Below, piece by piece: positions 18,796 to 29,555 of a stretch of 62,000 nt of DNA. How positions within the stretch are numbered: the stretch's first letter is position 1; every line of letters starts with the position of its first letter. The DNA is from Mesostigma viride (lineage: Eukaryota > Streptophyta > Mesostigmatophyceae > Mesostigmatales > Mesostigmataceae). Location of the stretch: positions 1 to 62,000 of the forward strand of contig RPFO01000167.1 in the NCBI GenBank assembly GCA_009746045.1, in the 5' to 3' direction. The position numbers were made by a program, and so were the translations under genes. The notes under the pieces were generated by a model, which worked only from the letters and a program-made list of their open reading frames with translations, was not told where the DNA came from and searched no databases.

Positions 18796-21700
18796 ATGGG
18801 GGACTCCGGCCCAATTCGTGGCTTGCGCGCTCGCTACACGAGCGCCGGGTGCAACCGAGTATCCAACGCGGCGAGCTGGGGCAGCCGTTTCGTGGCGTTC
18901 GGCGCCCACAATTCCGTGACCATCTACGACCCCGCCCAAACCAAGGTCGTCGCGACGCTACCTGGCCACACCGACCGCGTGAACGCGGTGCGATGGGTAT
19001 CCCCCCGTCACGCGTTCCCCTTCTTGGGCCAACTCGACCCACCGCCCTGCCAGCTGCTTGTCTCCGGCTCGTCCGACCAGTCTGTGCGCGTGTGGCGGCT
19101 GGACAGCGCGTGCGGCACGCGCTGGCGCCACCTGGCGACGCTGCGGGGGCACGACGGCTCCGTGACCGCCCTTGAGGCGCTTCTTCTGTCGGACGGCACG
19201 CTCCTCCTCGTCAGCATCGGCGCGGACGGCAGCGTGCTCATGTGGGCATCCGCCCTTGCATCCGCCCGCGCTCAAGTCCACCCGTGCGAGCTCTCTGCCC
19301 CACCCCACGATCCCGGCACCGCTGCTCCATCGGCCCCTAGCGATGGGCCCTCCGACCCTCCCCCCCCCTGGGTGTGCGTCCAGCGGCTTCACGTGGGCAC
19401 ACGCTCCATGCAGGCCGTCACCGCCGTGGAGCTGCCCTTGCTCCTGCCACCCGGCTTGACCAGCCAGCTGCCCCCCGCCACTGTGGTCCCGTCCCACCCC
19501 ATTGTCCTGCTCGCGCTCAGCGGCCTGGACCACGCCATCCACCTGCTGAGCAATGTGACGGCTGCTGGTGGGGGGGGAGGCGCGCTGGGGACATCTGCTA
19601 GTGGGGGGGGAGGCGTGCCGGGGGCCAGTGGCCAACCCTCCTCCACGACCTTCCCCTCGCATGCCTGCAATGGCCCGGTGGAGTCGAGCGGCGCTGCCCT
19701 GGGCCGGTTTGTGGAGCTGTGTCGCCTGCGCGGCCACCAGGACTGGGTGCGGGCGCTCGCCTTCTCCATACCCATGCTCGGCAGGGCGGGGCAGGCATCC
19801 CCATGCGTGGGGCCAGATGGCCTCCCTCCCCATGCCAGCAGCGCAGGACAAGGGGCCGCGCGTTATGCTGGCACTGTGGGCCAAGGGGATGCGGGTCATG
19901 CCGGCGCACAGGGCGGCGCGGGTGCTGGCATTACGGCCACTGTTGCTTCACAAGGCAACGCGGATAATGCGGGCAATGACGGTCGCCAGCGGTGGGGCGT
20001 TGATAGCAGGCAGCGGTGGGACATCCTGCTGGCCAGCGGGTCGCAGGACCGCAGCGTGCGCGTGTGGCGCATCTCCAGCGTGCCCGCCCTGGGGGCAACA
20101 CATGTGGAGGCCACGGCCGGGACCAGCGGTGGTCACTCTACCAGCAATGGTGGTCGCTATACCGCCGCAGCGCCGGCAGCGCCCGCGTCGGCGTCGTCCC
20201 GGCTGCTCCAGCACGCGCGCGGGGCCTCGTTCGCCATCCGCGGCGCACCCTTTGTCGCCCACTTTGAGTCGCTGCTGGTGGGACACGAGGACTGGGTCAC
20301 CGGCGTCGCGTGGCAGCCGCCACAAGCGCCCCCTTTGCGGCGACCAGCACCCGCCAGCCGCGAGACCAGAACCGGCCCTGCGGCCCATGGATCCGCCGGT
20401 GGTCGCGCTTGGCGGGGTGACGGCCCTGGAACGGCTGGTGCCACTGGGAGCATCAATCATGGTGGTGAGGAGTCTGATTTGTCGCATGACCATTCCTTGG
20501 TGCTGGCGACCTCCTCCTCCCTTCAGCAGCCGCTGTGCCTGCTATCCGCGTCCATGGACCGCACCATGATGATGTGGCGCCCCGACGCACACGCGGGCGG
20601 CTTGTGGGTGGCGCGCGTGTGCATGGGGGACGCGGGCGGCTCCCCCCTGGGCTACCTGGGCGGCATATTCCGCCCGGATGGCCGCGCGGTGCTGGCTCAT
20701 GGCCTCACGGGCGCGCTGCATGTGTGGGAGAGGATGCCGCCTGTGGTGGAGAGGATGCCAGCAGTAGGGGAACGGACACCAGCGGGGGGGGAAAGGGAAG
20801 TAGTGGGGGAGGAGAGGGAGCTGGCATGCATGAACGGAAGCGGGGATGGTGTGGCAGAGGAGCATGGGGGGGGTGATGGGGGGGATGGGGTGCGGATGCA
20901 GCAAGTGACGTTCTTGGTGGCGACGGTGGTGGTGGCGGTGGTGGCGAGCACTGGGTGCCCCGCCTGGGCATGACGGGCCACCTGGGACCCGTCTCTGATA
21001 TCTGCTGGGACCCGTCACGCTCCTTCCTCCTCTCGGTCAGCCACGACCAGACCGCGCGCGTGGCGGCGCCGTGGCGTAGGGTCGGGGAGGGTGAAGAGAA
21101 ATTAGAGAGATTAGGTGCTGCAGGCTCGCATGTCACCCTCATCCCGGGCGGGGGGCGTGCACCGGCGAATGGCGTTTGTGAGAGCCTTGAGGGTGAGCGT
21201 GCCGGGGGGGTGACGCATGGGGGGAGGGAAGGGGTGAGGGACAACGAAGGGGAGGCCGGAGAGCAAGGCGAGGCGGGGGGAGGCCAGCCAAGTGCACGGG
21301 GAGTTGTGGCGGACACCAGCGGGTTTGCGCAGCAGGATGGGGCGCGGGTGGAAGGGGGTAGGGAGGAGGAGGAGGAGGAGGAGAAGGGTGTCGATGACCT
21401 GGACGGCGCCACCTGGCACGAGATCGCGCGCCCGCAGGTCCACGGCCACGACATCAATTGCCTTGCCTTTGTGCCCCTTGACAGCAGTGCCAGCGCCTCC
21501 GGCAGTAATGACGCATCGCCGTTGCCACCTGGCGGGGTCCCCCGGCGCGTCGTCTATGTCTCCGGCGCCGAAGAGAAGGTGTCGCGTGTGTTCGAGGCAC
21601 CGGGGCCGTTCCTTGCCACGCTGGCAAATGTCACAGGAGCGACCGGTGTTAGCGCGGTGGGGGCTCCTGCCCTTGAGGGTTCTCGCGCCGCCTCTGGGGA

Positions 21701-24700
21701 TGGGGCGGAGGGTGGCGGCGGCGTGCCAGGGGGTGGCATGGGCGGGGATGTCAGTGGTAAAGCACGTGGGGCGGGCAGCGGCGCTGTGTCCGCGTTGCCT
21801 CTTGGCGCGGGCCTGCCTGCTCTGGGCCTTTCCAACAAGCCGCTCTATGCTAGCAGCCGGGGGTCTGGCACCGCGCATGCGGGCGGTGATGACGATTACG
21901 GCATCGACGACGATGATGGCGGTGCTGCCACACGCAAGATGCTTGGTTTCAATGACTTTGACACAGGGCCCGCGCCCTGCCCGGGTGTGCTGCGACAGCC
22001 CCCCCTGGAGGAGGGTCTTTCGATCCACACGCTGTGGCCGGAGACCCACAAGCTGTACGGGCACGGCAACGAGGTGTTCGCCATGGCTGCGAGCAATGGG
22101 GGGGCGTTGCTGGCGACTGCGTGCCGGTGAGTTCCGGTGCCCACCACATTTTTTGTTTGGCTGCTACAGTTGCTGCTGATGGCGTGTGCCAGGGAGTCGA
22201 GATGTGCACTACTATAATGGCCCTTAATGCAGCATGAATGATTATCGTACGATGACTTTCAGGATTTTTTGCTACGTGTATGTAGCGGGAACTTTGAGGG
22301 GATTACTGTGCGTTGTACGCGCGACGCGCGGCATGAGAGAGCCCTTCAGTGACTGCCGCAGTGTTGCACCATCCGCTGTTCATTTACTGCTGGCAACTGC
22401 GCGCCGGTGCGTCGAGGCACGCACCAGTGTGTCTCTGTTGTTGCCATTCGTTTTCTATTTGCTGCTGTATTTGCTGCTCTATTTGCTGCTCTATGGTTAT
22501 GATTCGTTTTCTATTTGCTGCTGTATTTGCTGCTCTATTTGCTGCTCTATGGTTATGATTCGTTTTCTATTTGCTGCTGTATTTGCTGCTCTATTTGCTG
22601 CTCTATGGTTATGATTCGTTTTCTATTTGCTGCTGTATTTGCTGCTCTATTTGCTGCTCTATGGTTATGATTCGTTTTCTATTTGCTGCTGTATTTGCTG
22701 CTCTATTTGCTGCTCTATGGTTAGCATTCGTTTTCTATTTGCTGCTGTATTTGCTGCTCTATTTGCTGCTCTATGGTTATGATTCGTTTTCTATTTGCTG
22801 CTGTCGACCTGTTGCGGAAGAGCCATGGCTGGTTGGCAACCTTGTGCCAGTGTTGGTGTTTGTTCGGGCAACCTTGTGCCCGTGTTGGTGTCTGTTCGGG
22901 TATCCTTCACGTTCCGTGTTCGCACGATGCATGCCCCTTGTGTCACGATGGACCTTGTGCCCGTGATGGATTTAAAGCCTTCTTGGCGTTGCGGTCATGC
23001 ATGCCATTGCCTGGATGGCTTAGATTCATTTAGGTGTATGTGTGGTGTTGTTGATGTCTCTTCTTGCCACCTCAAGTTCTATCGTTGTTGATGTCTCTTC
23101 TTGCCACCTCAAGTTCTATCGTTGTTGATGTCCCTTCTTGCCACCTCAAGTTCTATCGTTGTTGATGTCCCTTCTTGCCACCTCAAGTTCTATCGTTGTT
23201 GATGTCGCTTCTTGCCACCTCAAGTTCTATCGTTGTTGATGTCCCTTCTTGCCACCTCAAGTTCTATCGTTGTTGATGTCTCTTCTTGCCACCTCAAGTT
23301 CTATCGTTGTTGATGTCTCTTCTTGCCACCTCAAGTTCTATCGTTGTTGATGTCTCTTCTTGCCACCTCAAGTTCTATCGTTGTTGATGTCGCTTCTTGC
23401 CACCTCAAGTTCTATCGTTGTTGATGTCTCTTCTTGCCACCTCAAGTTCTATCGTTGTTGATGTCTCTTCTTGCCACCTCAAGTTCTATCGTTGTTGATG
23501 TCTCTTCTTGCCACCTCAAGTTCTATCGTTGTTGATGTCGCTTCTTGCCACCTCAAGTTCTATCGTTGTTGATGTCCCTTCTTGCCACCTCAAGTTCTAT
23601 CGTTGTTGATGTCCCTTCTTGCCACCTCAAGTTCTATCGTTGTTGATGTCTCTTCTTGCCACCTCAAGTTCTATAGTTGTCGTGGTTGTTAGGATATCGC
23701 CGTTATTAGCCACTTCTTGCCGATGCCACGGTGTCGTGAAACATCACACTTGTGGTAATCGATAGCACCACAGAGATTAATACTAAGATGAAATGCTTGC
23801 CCTGCCAGGTTTTGCAGCCTGTCCGCCGCTCAAGCGCTTGCCCCCCCCCCCTCCCTCCCCACAGTACCCCCTTACCCCTCTCCTTCTCCCCTCTCCTTGT
23901 CCCCTCTCCTTCTCCCCTGTCTCTCATGCGCACCCCCGCCTTGCCTCGCCAATGATCAACCCACGCCTTGCCTCGCCAATGATCAACCCACGCCTTGCCT
24001 CGCCAATGATCAACCCACGCCTTGCCTCGCCAATGATCAACCCACGCCTTGCCTCGCCAATGATCAACCCTCGCCGTGCCTCGCCAATGATCAACCCACG
24101 CCTTGCCTCGCCAATGATCAACCCACGCCTTGCCTCGCCAATGATCAACCCACGCCTTGCCTCGCCAATGATCAACCCACGCCTTGCCTCGCCAATGATC
24201 AACCCACGCCTTGCCTCGCCAATGATCAACCCCCGCCTTGCCTCGCCAATGATCAACCCACGCCTTGCCTCGCCAATGATCAACCCACGCCGTGCCTCGC
24301 CAATGATCAACCCACGCCTTGCCTCGCCAATGATCAACCCACGCCGTGCCTCGCCAATGATCAACCCACGCCTTGCCTCGCCAATGATCAACCCACGCCT
24401 TGCCTCGCCAATGATCAACCCACGCCGTGCCTCGCCAATGATCAACCCACGCCTTGCCTCGCCAATGATCAACCCACGCCTTGCCTCGCCAATGATCAAC
24501 CCACGCCTTGCCTCGCCAATGATCAACCCACGCCGTGCCTCGCCAATGATCAACCCCCGCCTTGCCTCGCCAATGATCAACCCCCGCCGTGCCTCGCCAA
24601 TGATCAACCCCCGCCGTGCCTCGCCAATGATCAACCCACGCCGTGCCTCGCCAATGATCAACCCACGCCGTGCCTCGCCAATGATCAACCCACGCCGTGC

Positions 24701-26796
24701 CTCGCCAATGATCAACCCACGCCGTGCCTCGCCAATGATCAACCCACGCCGTGCCTCGCCAATGATCAACCCACGCCGTGCCTCGCCAATGATCAACCCA
24801 CGCCGTGCCTCGCCAATGATCAACCCACGCCGTGCCTCGCCAATGATCAACCCACGCCGTGCCTCGCCAATGATCAACCCCCTGACATCCCTGCTGACTA
24901 CCGCAACAGCGCCCAGTCGGCATCCATCGCCGAGGTGTGGCTCTGGTGCACCGCCACCTGGCGCCCGCTGGCCCAGCTGCGCGCGCACGCGCTGACCGTC
25001 ACCCAGATGGCCTTCTCGCCCGACGACCGCTACCTGCTGACCGCGTCACGGGATCGCACGTTTGCGCTCTTCGCACGTGGCGCGGCTGCCCAGCCCGGGT
25101 AAGCATGGCACAGCAGAAGATGCCTCTCCCCTTTGGCTAGGCGGCCAAGTGCGCACGCTGGAAGTGTGCCCGGGTATGCAGTACACCGCGGAGGATGCCT
25201 CTCCCCTTGGCTCGGGGGCCAAGTGCGCACGCTGGAAGTGTGCACGGGTATGCAGTACACCGCGGAGGATGCCTCTCCCCTTGGCTCGGGGGCCAAGTGC
25301 ATGCTCTAGAAGTGTGCCCGGGTATGCAGAGCTGCGGAACCTGCCGTTGTTGGACGATGCCTTGCGTAGCTCTGGTGTGCCATCGGGATGTGTGAGTGAG
25401 CGTGTTTATGGTGGCTATTGTGCCGTAAGGGATGCCCCTGGATGCGCGTCTCTTGCGGTGGAGTGTGGCGCACAGGGATGGGAGCGTGGCCACCTGGGCT
25501 CTTATGTAGAGAGGCAGGGCTGAGGACGCGGTGTAGGGGTAGGCGCAAGGCGCAGGAGGGTAGGCGCAAGGCGCAGGAGGGTAGGCGCAAGGCGCAGGAG
25601 GGGTTGAGGTTGGCTGGGCCGCAACTCATGCCGGCGACGCCTGAGGCATGACATGTTGACAAGTTGCTGCACGTGCACTTGTTTTGCGGATGCCTTGGGC
25701 ACTGACCCCTGGTGCCCCCCTCACCTGCACTATTCCCCCTCCCCCCTCACGCACGCTGTATTCCCCCCCCTCCAGTGACGCGGGCTACCAGCTGGCGTGG
25801 CACCAGGCCAAGGCCCACGACCGCATCGTGTGGAGCGTCTCGTGGCTGGGGGACGGCAGCATTATGTACGCGCACGACGCCATTATGGACGCCAGCAGAA
25901 GCAGCCAGCGCCGACAAGGCCTGGGGGGTGCAGGGGGGCAGGAGGGTGTGGGTACAGATGGTGGCAGCATGGCCTTGGAGAACAACGCGCTGTCCCCTGC
26001 GGCGCTGCCCCACGTGTTTGTGACCGGTTCCCGTGACAAAAAGGTCAAAGTGTGGTGTGTGCGCGAGCATGACCGGCGGCACGCTCACTCTAGCCAGCAT
26101 GCCAAGGCTGCCATCACGGTCACTGTGTCGCTGCTGCACGCGCTGCCCCTCTTTGAGGCGGGCGTGACGGCGGTGGCGTTTGCGCCCGTGCTGGCGCCGT
26201 TCGTGGGGCCAGCACTGGCTCGCCGGATCATGGGGGGTGACGAACGCAAGTCGCTGGGCAAGGCCACATCCCAGAGCTGCAGCACTCAGGAGGGCGCGGT
26301 GGCCGGCAGCGGGGATGCTCCAGGGGGCACGGGTGCAGGCAAGTCCATGGACGCCGACAGGCCGGCGAATCTTGAGCATGCGACGCCGCCGGTGCAGGAA
26401 CGAGCCGCGGCGGGACAGGTGGCGCCGCTCACGCTCGCAGTGGGCCTAGAGAATGGGGCGGTCGAGCTGTGGAGCATGGAGGGGAAGTGGGAGGCGTGCG
26501 CACGCGATGATGTGGTGGCCGAGGGAGGCGCAGACGCGGTGTGCCATGAGCTGGTGGGCGTCTCCAAGTGCTCCCGCCTAACCAGCGCGGGCCTGTTTGA
26601 CCGCCACGGGGATGCCGTCAATCGTCTGCGCTGGCGTCATGTGCCCAGCCGTGGGGCGCCCAAGATGAGCTCAAGAGGGGGTGCTGGAAAGGGCGGTGAA
26701 GACGCTTCTGCGGGGGACTTGCCGCAGCGAGTGCGGCTGCAACTGGCGTCCTGTGGGGCGGATCACATGGTCCGGCTGTACGACATGGTATTTTGA
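18796..26796 (+). CDS. ELP2: Elongator complex subunit 2 (WD40) homologue
   Basis: ELP2 is the double beta-propeller WD40 subunit of Elongator, which modifies wobble uridines in tRNA. The start (ATG 18796) is followed by YTSAGCNRVSNAASWGSRF and VATLPGHTDRVNAVRW, the hallmark of ELP2. Further ELP2-like blocks are TGHLGPVSDICWDPS, TWHEIARPQVHGHDINCLAF, YVSGAEEKVSRVFEAP, ALTVTQMAFSPDDRYLLTAS and VTGSRDKKVKVW. Proposed exons: 18796 to 22126 (with one frame change near 20865-20890), 24910-25098 and 25776-26796. Splice ends are GTGAGT/AACAG and GTAAGC/TCCAG, all phase 2, and restore reading. The frame change lies in G7/G8 runs: one indel or a short intron would fix it. Glycine/alanine-rich inserts lengthen the loops beyond typical ELP2. 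Stop TGA 26794-26796. Confidence 0.85.
22445..22800 (+). repeat. 56-bp tandem array in ELP2 intron
   Basis: About six near-identical units (for example 22501, 22557, 22613, 22669) made of TTTGCTGCT-type subrepeats and GGTTATGATTCG. It lies in the 22127-24909 intron; long ORFs across it are artefacts of the period and composition. Confidence 0.9.
23044..23676 (+). repeat. 37-bp tandem array in ELP2 intron
   Basis: About 17 copies of a unit beginning GTTGTTGATGTC and ending CACCTCAAGTTCTATC; variation is mainly TCTCTTC/TCCCTTC/TCGCTTC. Confidence 0.9.
23930..24888 (+). repeat. 27-bp AG-free tandem array in ELP2 intron
   Basis: About 35 copies of a unit containing GCCTCGCCAATGATCAACCC. Because 27 is a multiple of 3 and the unit lacks stops in several frames, it creates 350-400 codon frames on both strands, one of which runs in frame into the next exon. 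No unit contains AG. The array ends 20 bp before the acceptor at 24909. Confidence 0.95.
25105..25600 (+). repeat. Short tandem repeats in ELP2 intron 25099-25775
   Basis: About three copies of a roughly 72-bp unit (GGATGCCTCTCCCCTT ... GTGTGCCCGGGTATGCAG, 25105-25330), and further on three copies of GTAGGCGCAAGGCGCAGGAG (25537-25600). Noncoding intron sequence. Confidence 0.8.
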
Positions 26797-26995
26797 AGCC
26801 CATGGAATGGCAGGCATTGTCCCATCCCGCCAACCAACGGTCCTGCATGATGCTCTAATGATGGCCATCCGCAATGCGTAGGCCTAATTGTACTGGTCTA
26901 TGTTTGTAAGGCATCGTCAAGTGTCAGTTAGAACACCACTTGACAATGAGACCTGATCATTAATGAGACAACCAGCGCAGCCAGAAATCTGATGA

Positions 26996-27690
26996 TGTAT
27001 TAATTAATTAATTAAACACGTGCTCCCGGTGGGGAGTCACGGAGTATTAACCCCAATGGATGGATGGATGGACAAACGTTTCTACCAGTTAGAACCGCGC
27101 ACGCTATAGAACCATTAATTAATTCTACCAGTTCTATGCTATCTATCTAATGCCTGAACTAACAAACCAAGGGACATGCCTCGTTGCAAGCCAAGCTCTA
27201 GCGGCCCCGCCGGGCGTTCTTCACACGGTGGGTGACGTGCCTCTTCCCGGCCCACTGGGGGGGGATCGTTGTCCTCTACCACCTGGGCCCAGCTAGATGA
27301 CCTTGCTCTGCATCTTTTTCCATATCACGGAGAGGTTGGAGCCCCTCATGTCCTCTTTTAGCAGCATCCTTGAACGTGGGGGCAGCCCAGCCAGCGTGTC
27401 AGATTGCTGGGCCCGTACGTCCCATGTAAGGAGGTGCCTACCTGGCTGTGCGGGCCGCAGCCCTGCTGTTGGGCCCCGCGGCGTGTCTAGCTGCATGGTT
27501 GGTGGGAGCCAAGTGCCCAACTAGCTGTAATCTATGCTGTTTGATAGTGCTAGTGATAAGTGGCATGCCCAAATACAAAACTTCTCTACGAATGTGCACT
27601 GCATGTTGTTTAAGCTGCATATTGATCATGTATGCATTTTTGCGGGCTTTGCGGCCCGCGCCCCGTTGCTGGCGGCCTGGCACCTGCACC
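26996..27690 (-). pseudogene. LINE 3' end fragment (ORF2 C-terminus)
   Basis: Minus-strand pieces HRLQLVGHLA and DLYLG/LYLGMPLITS-type text match the post-RT C-terminus of the LINE copies at 33.4-34.3 and 54.6-55.25 kb (QRRIAFVGHLART, YHGMPRI). The 3' end faces left: GGATGGATGGA, a CTCCCCACCGGGAGC hairpin, then TTAATTAATTAA at 26999-27015. Several frameshifts. Confidence 0.6.
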
Positions 27691-28960
27691 GGTCATGCCC
27701 CGCCGCCGCTCCGGCCCGCTCTACCGCCAGGACCCCAAGGTCTTGGCCGCCCGGCACCGCCTCAAGCGTAAACGGGACCCGTTGCTGAAACCGGTGCTCA
27801 TGGCCGCCCTTGTGGAGGCGTACACACATGCTCAGGACGCAGAGGCGGCCCAGTGCATCGCAGATGCCAAGGCCTGCCAAGCTCGCAACCAGGCCGGGCA
27901 AGGACATGTGGTACCACCTCGACCGGCTCGGCGGCCGGCGGCAGCGCACTACCTCGACCGGCTCGGCGGCCGGCGGCAGCGCACCCCGGTGGAGCACACG
28001 GGGGACGGCACGGCGCCGGTCAGCCTTGACCGCTGGTTGGCCCACAATGAACATTTCCTTGACAGGTGGGGCCCGCGCCCCTCCCCCGCCGCTTCACCCC
28101 GAGACGGCCGCCCGTGTCGGTGTTGCCGGACCCCCCCCGCCGCCTGCGCCCCCCTCCTCGGCCGCGGACTAGCTATCAAGCCGTCCCCGCCTTGCAGGAG
28201 GGCTGCCTTGCCACCTGGCAACGGCGTCGTCCACCCCTTCACTTTGAAGGAATTGGACGGCGCCCTTGCTCGCCTGGCGGTACAACGCGGCGGTCGATGC
28301 CGACCACCTTTCGGCTGCATGAGCTGCTGAAGACCCCTGCACCTGGCGGTGAGGGAGCTTCTGCTGGCGTTCTGCAACCGTGTCCTGCTCTCTAATGAGC
28401 CTCCGCCTGCTGAGTGGCAGACGGCCATCGATCCAAGTCATGCTGTACAAGAAGGGCTCTGCCGCTGACCCCGGTAACTATCGGGGTGTCTGCCTCCAGA
28501 GCGCCGCGCTGAAGGTCTTCATGCGCATGATGCTGCACCGGCAGGCTCAGCGCCGCGCTGGACCGGCCACACCTGGGTGAGTCTCAGATGGGTTTCCGCC
28601 GTGGTCGTAACACTGTCATGGCTGTGTTTGTCGCGCGCCGGTTGATGGAGGAGGTGCGTCGCCTTTGCCTTGACAGTTTGCCGCTGGTCTTCATTTTTGT
28701 TGACTATATCAAGGCCTTTGACACGGTCCTCTGGGACGGAGGCTGTTTGGGCCATCCTTAGTAGCTCTGGATCGGGTACCACCAGCGTTTATTGCTGCCA
28801 TTCGGCGACTGTACTGATGAGGGCTCACAGGCAGTAGTGCGGACTGCGGAAGGCACCACCCCACCATTCCCCCTTCACCACGGCATCCATCCAGCAAGGG
28901 AATATGTGCTACATGATCTCCCAACGGAGTCATGTTATAATTTTATTTAATTTTTTAAAT
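27691..28960 (+). pseudogene. LINE reverse-transcriptase fragment, frameshifted
   Basis: Plus-strand blocks in changing frames spell a non-LTR RT: PFTLKELDGALARL (about 28236), LYKKGSAADPGNYRGVCL (about 28442), ESQMGFRRGRNTVMAVFVAR (about 28580) and FIFVDYIKAFDTVLWD (motif A, about 28695). It breaks off near 28780 and ends with CTCCCAACGGAG and TTATAATTTTATTTAA at 28919-28950. A 32-bp stretch at about 27916-27982 is tandemly duplicated. It lies head to head with the minus-strand LINE piece on its left. Confidence 0.7.
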
Positions 28961-29330
28961 GCATTGTGATACAACAATTTTATACTGGCTCACATTTATC
29001 AAAGAGACAACCAGCGCAGGCCAGAAATCGGGAGAATCCGGACCATGGTAGCTCGAGCCTGCCGTTATCTTTTCCGCGTTTTCGAGTCGTTCAGGATGAT
29101 GAAGATGAATGGTGATGGAAATGTGTATCCTTGTGCATTGAAATTATGGCTGGCTTACGTGTGGAGCGACTAGATGACCTAGACGGTGGGGCCAGAAACA
29201 GCATGCTTGATCAGGGCGTGTGTTTCTAGCCTAACTGGCCGGGAGTGTCTAGTGGTGAGCACCATTGCTGCGATCGCTCTCCCACCATTTACGAGGAAAT
29301 ACCCGCAAATGGAAAACCACTGAAAAGGTC
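28961..29330. repeat. Interspersed repeat, GACAACCAGCGCAGGCC family
   Basis: Bases 28993-29150 match 35095-35240 imperfectly (CAACCAGCGCAGGCCAG, then GGACCATG-TGGTAG and TCGAG..TGCC). Shorter matches lie at 26960-26985 and, reversed, at 35430-35455. No coding content seen. Confidence 0.55.
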
Positions 29331-29555
29331 TAGCTAGTCAGTCATCACGTTAGCCATGCCATGATTCCAAACGTCCAAGAACTGCACACGGTGCAAAGGC
29401 AAAAAGCCGGAGGACAGCACTTTCAAATGTGCGGCGGGAACCAAAAGCCCGCGGATGCCAGAAAACATCGTGTTGCGGCAGCGACGCGACGATGTGGACA
29501 ACGAATCCAGTGCCAAGCTCGGAACGGCCGCAAAGGAGATCTGGCATCACAGGGT

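Noticed and set aside
23706-24995. 350-405 codon repetitive ORFs over the 27-bp array
   Set aside because: Period is a multiple of three, so frames stay open by arithmetic; lies in an intron.
28800-28850. CTGATGAG as a hammerhead ribozyme core near the Penelope-like element
   Set aside because: No CGAAA partner or closing stems at the expected distance; other CTGATGA sites nearby fail in the same way.
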